42,650 nucleotides of DNA from Mycoplana azooxidifex (lineage in GTDB: Bacteria > Pseudomonadota > Alphaproteobacteria > Rhizobiales > Rhizobiaceae): assembly GCF_014196765.1 (NCBI RefSeq), contig NZ_JACIEE010000017.1, forward strand, positions 1 to 42,650, given 5' to 3'. The position numbers and the translations under genes were made by a program. Below the pieces are notes generated by a model. It made no database searches and had not been told where the DNA came from. It saw only the letters and a program-made list of their open reading frames with translations. This document shows, piece by piece, positions 1-8,149 of this stretch. Position 1 is the first letter of the stretch. Every line of letters starts with the position of its first letter.

Positions 1-168
1 GCCAGTCATAGTCCGCCCGCCAATAGTCCACGAGTGCCCGGAGCTTTTCGATCTGCACGCCTTGGGAGCGGTCCTCTACAGTTTCCCGGTCGGGCGTGGT
101 GACCTTCGGCCATCTTCTGCCTACTCCTCAGTTTCAAGCCATTTTCTTGGCTCGGACGAATATGCTCA
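1..168 (-). pseudogene. Epoxide hydrolase N-terminal fragment (runs off left edge)
   Basis: Reading the minus strand out of the window gives RWPKVTTPDRETVEDRSQG and then KLRALVDYWRADYDW. This matches the epoxide-hydrolase N-terminal (EHN) domain pattern of an RWP motif, a W/R-SQGV turn and a final DYWR-x-YDW motif. The part upstream of RWP is in another frame (LKLRSRQK), and the RWP frame meets a stop just before, so the 5' end carries an indel. The catalytic alpha/beta-hydrolase part would lie beyond base 1. The enzyme would open epoxide rings to diols. Family is seen from motifs; non-functionality is inference from the frame break. Confidence 0.5.
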
Positions 169-218
169 CGGCCTCGTCTAACTCGCGCCAGCCCCCTCTC
201 GATCAATCGTTTATCTGC

Positions 219-686
219 CTATACGGCGCCTTTCTCCGCGCTATCTGTGCCGGGGGGCACGATACGTCCGTTTTCTTCGCCGTCCCAGTATTCGATTGCA
301 CGCGCGCAGACCTTGATGAGAAGGATTCCGGGCGTGTCGATTCCATCGGGAAACCACCGATCTAGCTCTTTGACCCAGTGCTTCTCAAATTGCGATTTGT
401 CGCGGATGAGACGCGCTTCGCCATCCACGGCAATGAAGATCCCGGGTTTACCAAACAGACTCGGCGGCGCGGTGAACGTCAACGCGACCCCGCTGTCTCG
501 TCCAATATCGCTCACTTTCTTTGTATCCTCGTAGGAGAAGAACCAGGAGTCACCGTCGTATTCGACTTCACCATTGTTGCTCATCGGCCGACTGGTAATC
601 CTTCCAGATCCGCCGTTGGTGTTGAGCATGCAGAAATCGATCTCGCCGATCTGTTTCGAAAGCTCTTCCATCGTCATCGTAGTCAT
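219..686 (-). CDS. Pyridoxamine 5'-phosphate oxidase-like general stress protein
   Basis: A 155-residue single-domain split-barrel flavoprotein of the general stress protein 26 family (PNPOx-like). Family hallmarks include the early F/CMLNT strand, SRPMS, the DGDSWFFSYEDTKKV strand pair, and a C-terminal GILLIKV...EYWDG segment. The length is normal for the family. Related proteins bind FMN or F420 and act as small redox or flavin-handling proteins in stress. The ATG at 686 is preceded by an AGGAG site about 8 bases upstream, which fixes the start. It is monocistronic here, with an EcfG-type promoter at 715-739, matching general-stress control. Substrate unknown. Confidence 0.9.
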   Translation of the reverse strand: MTTMTMEELSKQIGEIDFCMLNTNGGSGRITSRPMSNNGEVEYDGDSWFFSYEDTKKVSDIGRDSGVALTFTAPPSLFGKPGIFIAVDGEARLIRDKSQFEKHWVKELDRWFPDGIDTPGILLIKVCARAIEYWDGEENGRIVPPGTDSAEKGAV

Positions 687-714
687 CGGGCTCTCCTGGA
701 TGGGACAGCGTTAG

Positions 715-739
715 AACCGTCTGCGCGGACGTTGGTTCC
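715..739 (-). promoter_or_regulatory. EcfG (general stress sigma) promoter for the PNPOx-like gene
   Basis: On the minus strand GGAAC (739-735) is followed by exactly 17 bases and then GTTC (to 715 and beyond). The rhizobial EcfG/RpoE2 consensus is GGAAC-N16/17-cGTT. It lies about 30 bases upstream of the ATG at 686, leaving a short leader with the ribosome site. Same architecture and spacing as four other sites in the window. Confidence 0.7.
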
Positions 740-1190
740 GTTGTGAGAAAGAAGGGAAGCCTTCAGGTTCCCCGGATTGCTCCGGTCGGAGCTAGGGGCG
801 CTAGCTACTTGGCGGATTTGTTTGCTGCATATCGGCGTCACATTGTCGCCTGGACTTGCAACTCCAAACTTCACTAACGACGACGCGCGGGTTCTGAATC
901 TAGGTCAGCGCAGACGATTGGCCTATGTTCGCACGCTATGTTCGAATCAATATCGATGCGGCCGAACTGCGCACGGATGGTACCCGTCCTAGGAGTAGGG
1001 GAAACCTGGGGCCTGGCCACTGGAGATATTACACAATGCAATATCCGGAAATATGTAGCAAATGCCACCAATGTCCGCTTCGAGCCCGAAGCCGCCCCAC
1101 CTCCCACGATCCGGAAGGACCGCGATGGGTGGCAAGCAGTCGCTCGCAGCGACTAGCATGAAGGGACGCAATGCGGGATAAAGCCGCCGT
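740..1190. other. Gene-poor stretch
   Basis: No recognised gene. The longest plausible frame is a plus-strand reading at about 974-1156 without a convincing ribosome site or family. No tRNA, hairpin array or insertion-sequence end was recognised. Confidence 0.5.
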
Positions 1191-1661
1191 TCAGCGTGAC
1201 CTGTTCATTCGGATCTGCGAGGAGACGCACCACTTGGAACGCGATGTCGATGCCCTTTCCGCCCGATGTTGAGTAACCGCCAACACCGCCAGCTTGTGCC
1301 GCCTATCATCCCGTCCGCTCCAACCCATTGTCTGACCGGCGGACAAGAGAAGGGCAGTTCCGATGGGGGTCAGGACGGATATCCTGCCTTCGGAAATATC
1401 TGCTTCTTTCGGGAACACGAGCGTCACTGTTCGCCAATCACCGGTGTCAGCTTCATACTCAACCGTCGATCCCATTCGGACGACATTCCGAGGCGCCGCA
1501 GCGTCCGAAACTTACGCGTGCGCGTTCGAGTTCAAGCAAGAGACCATCGGAAACATCGGGAAGGCGACCAGCCGCGGCGAACGCAAGTTTATTCAATCGC
1601 TGGTGATCCGTCTCGCCCATCACGATCGAAGGCTTTGTGAGATCTGGATGTGCTTTTTCAT
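1191..1661 (-). pseudogene. rnk: Frameshifted Rnk-like nucleoside diphosphate kinase regulator (GreA/GreB C-terminal family)
   Basis: The downstream part reads PRNVVRMGSTVEYEADTGDW and then VTLVFPKEADISEGRISVL, TPIGTALL and GWSGRDDRRHKLAVL, the FKBP-like GreA/GreB C-terminal domain of Rnk. The upstream part (SIVMGETDHQRLNKLA ... LLLELERARVSF) is one frame away, and a TAA blocks the downstream frame just before the junction near 1500-1510. The possible ATG at 1661 is in a third frame relative to SIVMGETD, suggesting a second indel. Rnk proteins bind RNA polymerase. The gene follows the EIIA gene by about 13 bases, so both were probably one transcript. Family call firm; broken state seen in sequence, though sequencing error is possible. 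Confidence 0.75.
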
Positions 1662-1674
1662 TTTCCGCGTCCTC

Positions 1675-2184
1675 TTAGTTCGCCTTAGCCACCGAGTACG
1701 TGGCGTTGGTCCGCGAGGGGATATCGTTGATCGGCCCTGCCTCGCTCACCAAAATCGCCATCACCTCCTCGGGAGATCGGGCCAGCCGGAGCCCGTCACG
1801 GATCAGCGGCGCGCGCACCATACGGAATAGTCGCGAAAGCGCCGGCAACAAGGTGCGAACCTCAGAGTGCGGCCAAAGCAGTGTGAAGACGAGATCGACG
1901 GGATCACTGTCGGGACTGTTGAAATCTATCAAAGGAGCTAGTCGCGTAAACGAGGCGACAGGCGACGAGATTGAGCGCAGCAAAGCGTGCGGGACGGCGA
2001 TTCCACGACCTATGGCGGTAGAGCCGAGCCGCTCCCGTCTGCAAATGCCCCGAAGAACCGCCCGATCATCAAGCCCGGTTCTTCGCGCAAGTTTGACAGC
2101 GATCCTGGACAGCGCCGAGTGCTTTCCCTTTGTCGCAAGGTCAAGAGTAATATCTTCTTCTGACAGGTTTTTGAACGTCACCAT
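1675..2184 (-). CDS. ptsN: PTS EIIA-Ntr-like protein (PtsN family)
   Basis: A 169-residue EIIA domain (fructose/mannitol PTS EIIA fold). The phosphorylatable histidine is H66 in GRGIAVPHALL, and the preceding RERLGSTAIG segment is the usual approach strand. Later features are LIDF, DPVDLVFTLLWP and the helix beginning LLPALSRL. Nitrogen-PTS EIIA proteins receive phosphate from NPr and regulate potassium transport, carbon/nitrogen balance and stress rather than transporting sugar. Length is a little above the usual 150-155 residues because of a C-terminal tail (INDIPSRTNATYSVAKAN) with no recognised function. Likely an accessory paralogue of the chromosomal rpoN-linked ptsN; rnk follows in the same direction. 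Confidence 0.85.
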   Translation of the reverse strand: MVTFKNLSEEDITLDLATKGKHSALSRIAVKLARRTGLDDRAVLRGICRRERLGSTAIGRGIAVPHALLRSISSPVASFTRLAPLIDFNSPDSDPVDLVFTLLWPHSEVRTLLPALSRLFRMVRAPLIRDGLRLARSPEEVMAILVSEAGPINDIPSRTNATYSVAKAN

Positions 2185-2343
2185 GGTTGCCTATAAGCCG
2201 ATGCGCGCGAGCGCAAACGAAGTGCGTTTGGCACCGTCTGCAGCGCTTTCTGATTGAATCGACGATGGGGCTGACCCGGACGCGAAACCAGTAGAGTTCA
2301 CGTCCGGGTTAGAGGCCTGCTTTGAGGCGTTGTGGCTCTCTTT

Positions 2344-2760
2344 GTGAAATCGCCGCCAGCCGCCCCTTCTCAGCAGGTCAGCAAGCTGGTGAAGTTGCCC
2401 GACTTCCTCCCTGGCATGGGTCTGCTCTTCGTTGGCCCGGCGACACTGCCGGCCGGACCGTTCCTCGCATATGATCATGATGGAAAGCTTGTCAGCACGA
2501 TCTAGATGTTGCCCACAAAGGATCTCAATCCGGACAAGTCATTCGATAATCTTTCTGCGCCCGGCGGCAATGTTGACCATGTCGACATCTACTACAAGGC
2601 CGGCCACCCAGGCGTGGAAGAGCCGCATGTCCATGTGGTCCGGTGGCATGTTGCAGCGGCAGACGTGAGACGCGTCATCGTCCTGTCGATAGGCTTCGTT
2701 TCTACGATCACGCCACCGACACAACGAGCAGGATTGCCCCAAGACGATCGGCAGCGACCA
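2344..2760 (+). pseudogene. Broken gene of a conserved small-protein family (nonsense codon)
   Basis: An open frame reading SKLVKLPDFLPGMGLLFVG, PATLPAGPFLAYDHDGKL, then VSTI, a TAG at 2503-2505, and on in frame as MLPTKDLNPDKSFDNL, DHVDIYYKAGHPGVEEPHVH and VVRWHVAAADVRR. The reading on both sides of the TAG is protein-like (repeated GP, DH and HP motifs), so the TAG looks like a single-base change from a sense codon such as TGG. Near 2690 the likely continuation (RFYDHATDT) is in another frame. The His-rich HPGVEEPHVHVV segment resembles TTHB210/DUF5602-type secreted proteins, but I would not assign function. A secretion signal is not visible. Confidence 0.5.
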
Positions 2761-2842
2761 CGACCCCGTCTCGTCAACAGAAGTCTTCATGCATCAGTAC
2801 GGAAAACTCCAAGTACTGTTTGATAGAGTGGCGATATTCATT

Positions 2843-4099
2843 TTAAATTTGGTCTTCCTCCGCGGCATCTGGTTCCCAGCCGAACACGCTGCGGCCACCG
2901 AACTGACTGGATCGTCGGAATTCTCCGGCCACAATCTCCTTCAGATCGGGTCCAGTCACATACCGCTCGATACGGCGACTCTGCTCGTCCAACCGCTTCA
3001 ACGCCTGCAGTTCTTCATCCAGACCCAGTCTGGCCTTCTGGACGGCAGATTTCATGACGCCGATCGTCTCATCGTAGACTTTCAGCGGGACAGGAAATGG
3101 ATGCCGATCCTTCCCCCCGTGCGCGAGCGAGAAACGGGCAGGATCGGCAAACCGATAGGGAGCGCCATGTACGACTTCTGCAACCATCGCCAATGCCTGC
3201 ACGGTCCTGGCCCCGACTCCGGGCGTTAGCAGAAGGTTCTCGAAATCCACCGGACCACGGTCGGCGGCGGCAGCCAGATTGCCATGCAGACGGCGCATGT
3301 TGACGTCGGCCGGGCGGACGTCATGGTGAGACGGCATGAGCAGATGCGGCAATTCGAACTGCGCCTGCCCCTCTGCAGTGTTTGGCGGCTCTTTCTCCAA
3401 CAACGCAAGTTCGCGAACGATTTTGTCCGGTCCCAGTGACGTGAGCAGTTCGAGCTGACCCTTACGGGACAGGTTGGCGCGTGCGTCAGCCAAATTGACA
3501 ATCTGCCCTTGGGTTCTGCCCTCGATGGCAGCATGCGGTGAATCAAGGAAATTGGTCAGGCCCTCGGAGAACCAATGATAGCGGCGTGCTTGGCGCTTCT
3601 CGCCATTCATCCCTTGCTGCACGACGACCCACTTGCCGTCGTTCGTCACGACAAACCCATGTAAGTAGAGATCAAATCCGTCCTGGACCGCAGCACTATC
3701 GACCTTCGCGACAAGCCGACTGGTGGTGGAAAGGTGATCTCCGTCGAGCCCTACGCGGTTAGCTATTGAGACGAGCTCGTGCGGCGTCCTCCGCGATTGG
3801 GAACCACGGCCGCCGCAAATATGGATGCCTAATTCCCCGGAAAGAGGCTGCAGGCCTCGTCTCAGCGCGCCGATGACGCTGGTGGTGATGCCGGATGAAT
3901 GCCAGTCCATCCCCATTACCGCACCGAACGACTGAAACCAAAATGGATTGGCTAACCTGCGCAGATACTCATCCCGACCATAGTGATGGACGATCGCTTG
4001 GGTGATGACCGCTCCCAAACGGGTCATTCGGTCTCCAAGCCATCTTGGAACCCGACCGCCATGCAATGGCAGATCGGCACTGCCTGCCCGTGTCGCCAT
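2843..4099 (-). CDS. DUF763 family protein
   Basis: An intact 418-residue protein beginning MATRAGSADLPLHGGRVP, the family's standard opening; the upstream ATG at 4114 adds only five residues and is less likely. Family features seen are GSADLPLHGG, GMDWHSSGITT, DSAAVQDGFDLYLHGFVV, WVVVQQGMN and a C-terminal helical region containing LLTPGVGARTVQALA, which resembles a helix-hairpin-helix (nucleic-acid-binding) element. DUF763 has no established biochemical function; it occurs in archaea and scattered bacteria. It stands alone between degraded genes, and its intactness there suggests selection. A DNA-related role is inference from the GVGARTVQAL motif only. Confidence 0.85.
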   Translation of the reverse strand: MATRAGSADLPLHGGRVPRWLGDRMTRLGAVITQAIVHHYGRDEYLRRLANPFWFQSFGAVMGMDWHSSGITTSVIGALRRGLQPLSGELGIHICGGRGSQSRRTPHELVSIANRVGLDGDHLSTTSRLVAKVDSAAVQDGFDLYLHGFVVTNDGKWVVVQQGMNGEKRQARRYHWFSEGLTNFLDSPHAAIEGRTQGQIVNLADARANLSRKGQLELLTSLGPDKIVRELALLEKEPPNTAEGQAQFELPHLLMPSHHDVRPADVNMRRLHGNLAAAADRGPVDFENLLLTPGVGARTVQALAMVAEVVHGAPYRFADPARFSLAHGGKDRHPFPVPLKVYDETIGVMKSAVQKARLGLDEELQALKRLDEQSRRIERYVTGPDLKEIVAGEFRRSSQFGGRSVFGWEPDAAEEDQI

Positions 4100-4218
4100 T
4101 TCGTTGTACCTCACTGCTTCTCGCGTCCGGGGACCGAAGGCTCGGTAAGCGTAGTTTAGTGCGTCATTCGCCGCTTAGTGATATTGTTCCGTGTTTGTTC
4201 ATGGTATAGGGCCGGATC

Positions 4219-4490
4219 ATGACGGAGACAATAGGCGAAGCTCATGACCGGGGGTGGCGACTGACGGCGCGCTGCGCATACGGGAACCGCGAGGGCCTAA
4301 AATCAATCCGCCGCTGTTCATGGAGCTACGAGTTGGATTTGCCCACGTTAGTCGCCACGCGCGGCCGGGACGTCCCGATGGGATGCTGGCCCGTCGACTT
4401 CGTTGTCCCAGATGTGGCTCGCGAACCGGGACTGTCATGTTCACCCCGCCTGCAGACGGTGACAGGCGGCGAGGGGGCGGCGTGATTTAA
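4219..4490 (+). pseudogene. Frameshifted small zinc-ribbon protein
   Basis: Frame 1 from ATG 4219 reads MTETIGEAHDRGWRLTARCA, then REGLKSIRRC and ELDLPTLVATRGRD. Frame 2 continues from about 4380 as GMLARRLRCPRCGSRTG and TVMFTPPADG to a TAA at 4490. Together they form an about 90-residue rhizobial small protein with one cysteine in the first half and a C-P-R-C-G-S zinc-knuckle at the end. A one-base indel in CCCGATGGGATG separates the halves. Function unknown; zinc binding is inference from CxxC. Confidence 0.6.
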
Positions 4491-5110
4491 GAGTCTGCAT
4501 CGCCGGGGACTGGGCAGATCGCAGGCCACCCCACGATTCGACTAAATTTATCAATGATTCCGGCACCACGCCGTCAAAGGTCACAGTATCGGAGCGGCCT
4601 CGCTCGCCATGGCTTTCGCGAGGGGATTCGGGTGGGGACGTCCATGCGACCTGGAGGCTGCAATCGCAGATCCGGCTACCTAAAGCAAGGCGCTATCCTT
4701 TTTCAGCGCCAGCCCTATTTGAAATCTGGCGATAAGTCGGCGACCAGCCCGCCATAGATGCCGGAGCACGTCCGCTCCAAAGCCCTCATTGCTCCGCCGG
4801 CATTCGCACCGCCGCAAAAGCCTCGCGGCCGACCGCCGAAAAATCCTCAGTTCTCCTTGGCGTCCACGTCGGCATAAGTGGGGAATTTTACTTCGGTACT
4901 ATTGGGGAAAATTCACGCGGCATTGAGATATGGATCGGAAGGGGCTGGGCCGCGCAAGTTCATCATTTTCCTAGCCGGGATCGCCACCAAGGCAGCGTCA
5001 CCACTCTCAAGTCCGCAACAGCCCATGTGCCACGTTTTTTAACGGGGTCGAACGTCTCCAATAAGCAGTCGGCAACTCCCCTCCGGCGGCAACTGTAGCA
5101 CGGCCTGTTT
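4491..5110. other. Gene-poor stretch with insertion-sequence debris
   Basis: No intact gene recognised. A short plus-strand reading near 4787-4873 contains an AT-hook-like PRGRPPKNP ending at a TAA, followed at once by the IS21-like end listed separately. The remainder up to the IS3 OrfA remnant shows nothing I can assign. Confidence 0.4.
4877..4925. mobile_element. IS21-family-like terminal end (remnant)
   Basis: Two spaced similar blocks, AGTGGGGAATTTTA (4877-4890) and ATTGGGGAAAATTCA (4901-4914), separated by CTTCGGTACT. Multiple GTGGGGAA-TTTTAC-type repeats with short spacers are typical of IS21-family ends, where they are transposase-binding sites. No istA or istB was recognised beside them, so only an end would survive. 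The match is from memory of the pattern. Confidence 0.4.
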
Positions 5111-5407
5111 CTACCGCGCGCAGGCGGGCCGAAGCACGTGATCGTTTTTTAGGATATCTCGCTCCTCGGTGACGCGAGCCAGTTCCTTCTTCAGCCGCCT
5201 GATCTCCTCGGCCTCGTCGTTGCCCTTGGCGTTCGACGCAGCAAACTTCTTCTTCCATTCATACAAAGAATGCTGGCTGACGCCGAGACGCTGCGAGACC
5301 TCCGCAACCGGATAGCTCGAGTCCGTCACAGCGTGCTCTGAGACCGAAGCGTGGACCGCCGGCGTCGCACCATCCTCGTCCTTCGTAACGAAGCTGTAAC
5401 GCGGCAT
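5111..5407 (-). pseudogene. IS3-family OrfA remnant (helix-turn-helix plus leucine zipper)
   Basis: The core reads YPVAEVSQRLGVSQHSLYEW, a helix-turn-helix, and then EEIRRLKKELARVTEERDIL, the leucine zipper of IS3-family OrfA. After DILK the usual KKATAYFAR tail appears only in the next frame (as KTITCFGPPAR), so an indel in the A-run near 5148 breaks it. The first about 25 residues do not look like OrfA, suggesting a degraded or foreign 5' end. No matching OrfB follows. It is a different IS3 subgroup from the 5989-7420 element. Its start abuts the stop of the 5408-5758 gene. Confidence 0.7.
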
Positions 5408-5758
5408 TTAACGGCCTCCGTCTATTTTTGACACGAGCAAAGGTACTGTGCCAGCACCTGCAGGCCCAAGCCTAAGGTAACATACAGCCGCGCTAAGAAC
5501 CAAAGTCGCTGCGACTGACCCCGCTATATGCAGCCAAAAGCGAGTGTTGCGCGTCTCTTCCGAAACGAGCGGCAACCTCGTCCTCGTCTGGACCACAAGC
5601 TTTCGTAACTCTCGGACTTCGGTTCGAAGGCGCGCAATTTGATCTTCTATGTCTGTGCTAAGAATATCTCGCCGTTCGTTCTGAGCGTCCTCGAGCTCGT
5701 CCAAATGCTCACGAAGTTGCGCGGGGTTGTCGAAGCCGCTGGAACGTATGTTGGTCAC
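5408..5758 (-). CDS. Small membrane protein with N-terminal coiled coil, unknown function
   Basis: A 116-residue protein. Start chosen at GTG 5758 because GGTGGAGG lies five bases upstream; the TTG at 5773 is too close to that site. Residues about 15-75 are charged and heptad-like (LREHLDELEDAQNERRDIL, IEDQIARLRTEVRELRKL), suggesting a coiled coil. One hydrophobic segment (HIAGSVAATLVLSAAVCYL) near residue 90 is a likely single transmembrane helix, leaving a short C-terminus. No family recognised. It sits between two IS3 remnants on the same strand, so it may be cargo left between insertions. Confidence 0.55.
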   Translation of the reverse strand: MTNIRSSGFDNPAQLREHLDELEDAQNERRDILSTDIEDQIARLRTEVRELRKLVVQTRTRLPLVSEETRNTRFWLHIAGSVAATLVLSAAVCYLRLGPAGAGTVPLLVSKIDGGR

Positions 5759-5988
5759 GGGAACCTCCACCAATTTGTGAATTTCGTACCAATAATTTCC
5801 CCGGCTCTCTAAAGTTCCCTTGGTTCGGCTACCTTGAAGCCGTGGGCGGTCGCGAGCGGCGGTCTGCGGTAGGCGTACGGTTGTCAGAGTACGCCCATTC
5901 CTGTTGCCAGTACGCGTCCAGTGGCACGGCCGTTGCGGGCACTGACCAATTTAACCGCCGTCATCAACGGGTAGGTGAAGTGCATGGT

Positions 5989-6731
5989 CTAAAGCATGTT
6001 GAAGCCGAACTGTGCTCCTGCCTGGCAATAGCTAGCAATCTCGCTCGGATCGTCGTCGGCAGCGCCAGTTGAGGCCAGGCCCCAGTCGACTAAAAGCAGC
6101 CGCCCGTCGAAGGCGGCTACTTTAGAATGGACGAGTGTGGTGCCCTCGCCGTCGGTAACCGTCTCAATGGCAGCGTCCAGCATCGTATTGACTAGCCCCG
6201 CATCTGGTTGCGTTCCAATCGACCAACTGATCACCATGCCATCGAAGCAATCTATGATAGGCGACAGATACACCTTGCCGGCTGGGATTTGGAATTCGGT
6301 GATATCCGTGAGCCATTTCTCGTTCGGTGTTTTCGCATGGAAGTCGCGGTTGATCAGGTTCTCAGGCGCAGGACTGATTTCCCCCAAGTACGAGCCAAAA
6401 CGTCGTCGCCGCGGTCTGGCGACGACCAAACGCTCCTGTTTCATCAGTCGCTGCACAACCTTTTCCGAGATTGTCACACTCTGCCTGGCCAGCGAGGCCT
6501 GCAGTCTACGATAGCCGTAGCAGCGATGGTTGCTTTCGAAGATTTCCGTCAGTTCGCGGCGGATGGTGACATACTTGTCTTCCAAGTTCACTCGGGCGCG
6601 TTGGTAGAAGTAGGAGCTTCGCGCAATCCCCAACTGCGCAAGCAGTTCTGGCAATCGATAGGTATCTTTGAGGGCGTCAACCAGCTGTGTCTTCTCCCGA
6701 TTACTCAGGAGTTGCAGATCGACGCCCAGGC
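5989..6731 (-). pseudogene. IS3 OrfB transposase (DDE), C-terminus lost
   Basis: Reached by -1 frameshift from OrfA: the frame reads GLGVDLQLLSNREKTQL, ALKDTYRLPELLAQLGIARS and SYFYQRARV, then the HTH_21 region (YGYRRLQASLARQ) and the rve integrase core. The first catalytic aspartate is in WLTDITEF and the second in PIIDCFDG. After TTLVHS the family sequence (normally DRG...) stops at about 6130 and is replaced by an unrelated tail ending AGAQFGFNML at 5989. The third catalytic residue (Glu) and about 80 residues are missing, so the enzyme cannot be active. Confidence 0.8.
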
Positions 6732-7358
6732 CTTTTTTTGGAGTTCATTGGCCTTCTTCAGCAGATCATGCTCAAGCTGCAATTGGCGGACATCGCGTTG
6801 GAGGGCTTCAAGCTGTCGCTCGAGTTCCTCGCGCTCGGGCGCTGGCGCAGAGGTGTTGCGGCGTTTCATGGATGAGGCAGCCTCATGACCGAGTAACAGA
6901 TCTCTCCAGTTGTACAGCGTCGGCCGGCACACGCTCAGCCGGTCGGCTACTTGTTGGGCACTTTCCTCGCCGCTGCAAAGCCCGATGACAGCGACCTGCT
7001 TCAACGCCTCCGGATACGCCGGACGCCAGGATCGACCGACCAGCGAAGTCCTCGTCTCCGGAAACGCGTCTCGAACCCATGCCGTCAAAGTTCCACGACC
7101 GGGATAACCCAACGCCCTCATCGTCGCAGAGATACAGCGATCGTGAGTGCGGTAGTGCTCAAGCGCCGCTTGCTTCTGGGCCTCAGAAAACTTCGGCGCG
7201 CGAGCCACACAACGAACGCGCAGGTCTCGATGCTCCTCGTATTCGCGGTACCAGTTCTTCAGCGCATTCTTGGTCGGATAACCCAATTGGCGGATCGTCG
7301 CCTTAACCCGCTTGCCGAGCTTCATATAAAGTTCGACCGCGCGAATTGCTGTCTGCAT
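6705..7358 (-). pseudogene. IS3 OrfA with extra N-terminal helix-turn-helix
   Basis: The open frame from ATG 7358 (MQTAIRAVELYMKLGKRV) has two helix-turn-helix units (ATIRQLGYPTKNALKNWY; SAQQVADRLSVCRPTLYNW) and a C-terminal zipper (EREELERQLEALQRDVRQL), ending at a TGA after the slippery run. A good AGGAGG site at 7375-7380 is instead spaced for ATG 7369, whose frame reads MYSHAD and then leaves OrfA. Removing one base near 7353 would give MYSHADxIRAVELYMK, the usual start, so a one-base insertion probably breaks the original start. That reconstruction is inference. Confidence 0.7.
6732..6738 (-). promoter_or_regulatory. Programmed -1 ribosomal frameshift site (A_AAA_AAG)
   Basis: In the OrfA frame the codons are CAA AAA AAG, so the heptamer A AAA AAG sits at 6738-6732. 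Slipping back one base turns the OrfA ending (KKAWASICNS, stop) into KKGLGVDLQLLSN, the standard continuation into IS3 OrfB. This is the canonical signal that makes the OrfAB fusion transposase. Confidence 0.8.
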
Positions 7359-7568
7359 GGGAATACATGAATTACCTCCTGGTGGTCCAAGTTTTCGTCC
7401 GCATCCCCCATGCTCAATTCTCAATGGAAATTATGCGCCTAACCGGCTCAGTTCTGCGCGGAAACCAACAGGCGGGTAGAGGACAGCGGCTGACCAGTCA
7501 GATTTCTCGGATAGGACTGGAACAAAGGTATGGTCCGACCATTCGGTGAGATAGCTGGAGGGTTATCC

Positions 7569-8063
7569 ATGTCTCCCGATCAAACTGAACAAATGCGTAT
7601 CGAAATTGTTGGAGCCATTCCAGCGCTGCGTCGCTTCGCAAGGACATTCGTCCACAACGACAACGACGTTGATGACCTCGTGCAGGAAACGCTTTTAAAA
7701 GCGCTGGCGAGCATCGCGTCGTTCACGCCGGGCACCTGTTTAAAGGCGTGGCTGTTTACCATTCTTCGCAACACCTTTTTTACCCGCTACAGGCTGGCAG
7801 CGCGGGAGCAGCCAGGGCACGTCGAGGATTGTGCGGCTATTTCTATTCCTTCCCAACCGACGCAAGAATGGTCTCTCCAGGGCAAGGAACTGGCGCGAGC
7901 TGTTGAACGGCTTACGGGTAGCAAACGAACGGTATGCGAACTGATCTTGATCGAGGGGCGCTCTTACGAGGCTGCGGCGCTCGAGATGAAATGTGCGACG
8001 GGCACGATCAAGAGCCGGGTCAATCGGGTTCGAAAAATACTTGCCCAAGAACTAGATTACTGA
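7569..8063 (+). CDS. EcfG-like RNA polymerase sigma factor (ECF family)
   Basis: A 164-residue sigma-70 family protein. Start set at ATG 7569 (MSPDQTEQ), with GGAGG 8-12 bases upstream; the 7530 ATG lacks a site. Sigma region 2 covers about residues 15-80, with the DLVQETLLKAL motif and FTPGTCLKAWLFTILRNTFF, which is characteristic of EcfG/ECF15 sigmas. Region 4 covers about 110-160 with a helix-turn-helix (YEAAALEMKCATGTIKSRVN). EcfG sigmas drive the alphaproteobacterial general stress response from GGAAC-N16/17-GTT promoters. Five such promoters occur in this window, which makes this protein or a chromosomal paralogue their likely reader. No NepR anti-sigma or PhyR is adjacent, so it may be an accessory paralogue. 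Confidence 0.88.
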   Translation: MSPDQTEQMRIEIVGAIPALRRFARTFVHNDNDVDDLVQETLLKALASIASFTPGTCLKAWLFTILRNTFFTRYRLAAREQPGHVEDCAAISIPSQPTQEWSLQGKELARAVERLTGSKRTVCELILIEGRSYEAAALEMKCATGTIKSRVNRVRKILAQELDY

Positions 8064-8098
8064 CGGAAGCGCAGGTCACCTAATTTTACAAATTCGAG

Positions 8099-8124
8099 GG
8101 AACACCGGTCCTTCTCTTGGGTAG
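8099..8124 (+). promoter_or_regulatory. Possible EcfG-type promoter (imperfect) for the Gln/Gly microprotein
   Basis: GGAAC (8099-8103), 17 bases, then GTAG (8121-8124) instead of GTTN. The -35 element and spacing are right; the -10 has one mismatch. It is 26 bases upstream of the ATG at 8150, which has its own AAAGGAG ribosome site. Confidence 0.45.
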
Positions 8125-8149
8125 TAAGTATCCAGAAAGGAGACCCGCG

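Larger units (their letters stand above)
5989..7420 (-). mobile_element. Truncated IS3-family insertion sequence
   Basis: Contains OrfA and OrfB in IS3 order with a programmed -1 frameshift site between them. The upstream end lies near 7420, where a G-rich stretch containing AAAACTTGGACC resembles IS3-type terminal repeats. The downstream end is missing: OrfB homology stops near 6130 and no partner inverted repeat was recognised. OrfA also appears to have a one-base insertion near its start. The element is therefore probably immobile. Confidence 0.75.

Noticed and set aside
4166-4190. EcfG-like site upstream of DUF763
   Set aside because: GGAAC is present, but the -10 position does not read GTT.
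5989-6130. HSKVAAFD at the OrfB end as a phospholipase D HxK(x)4D motif
   Set aside because: The His-Ser belongs to the IS3 VHS motif and no following GS or second HKD motif is present; chance is likely.
7519-7545. GGAAC upstream of the sigma gene as an autoregulatory EcfG promoter
   Set aside because: After 17 bases the sequence is ATTC, not GTT; only the -35 half matches.
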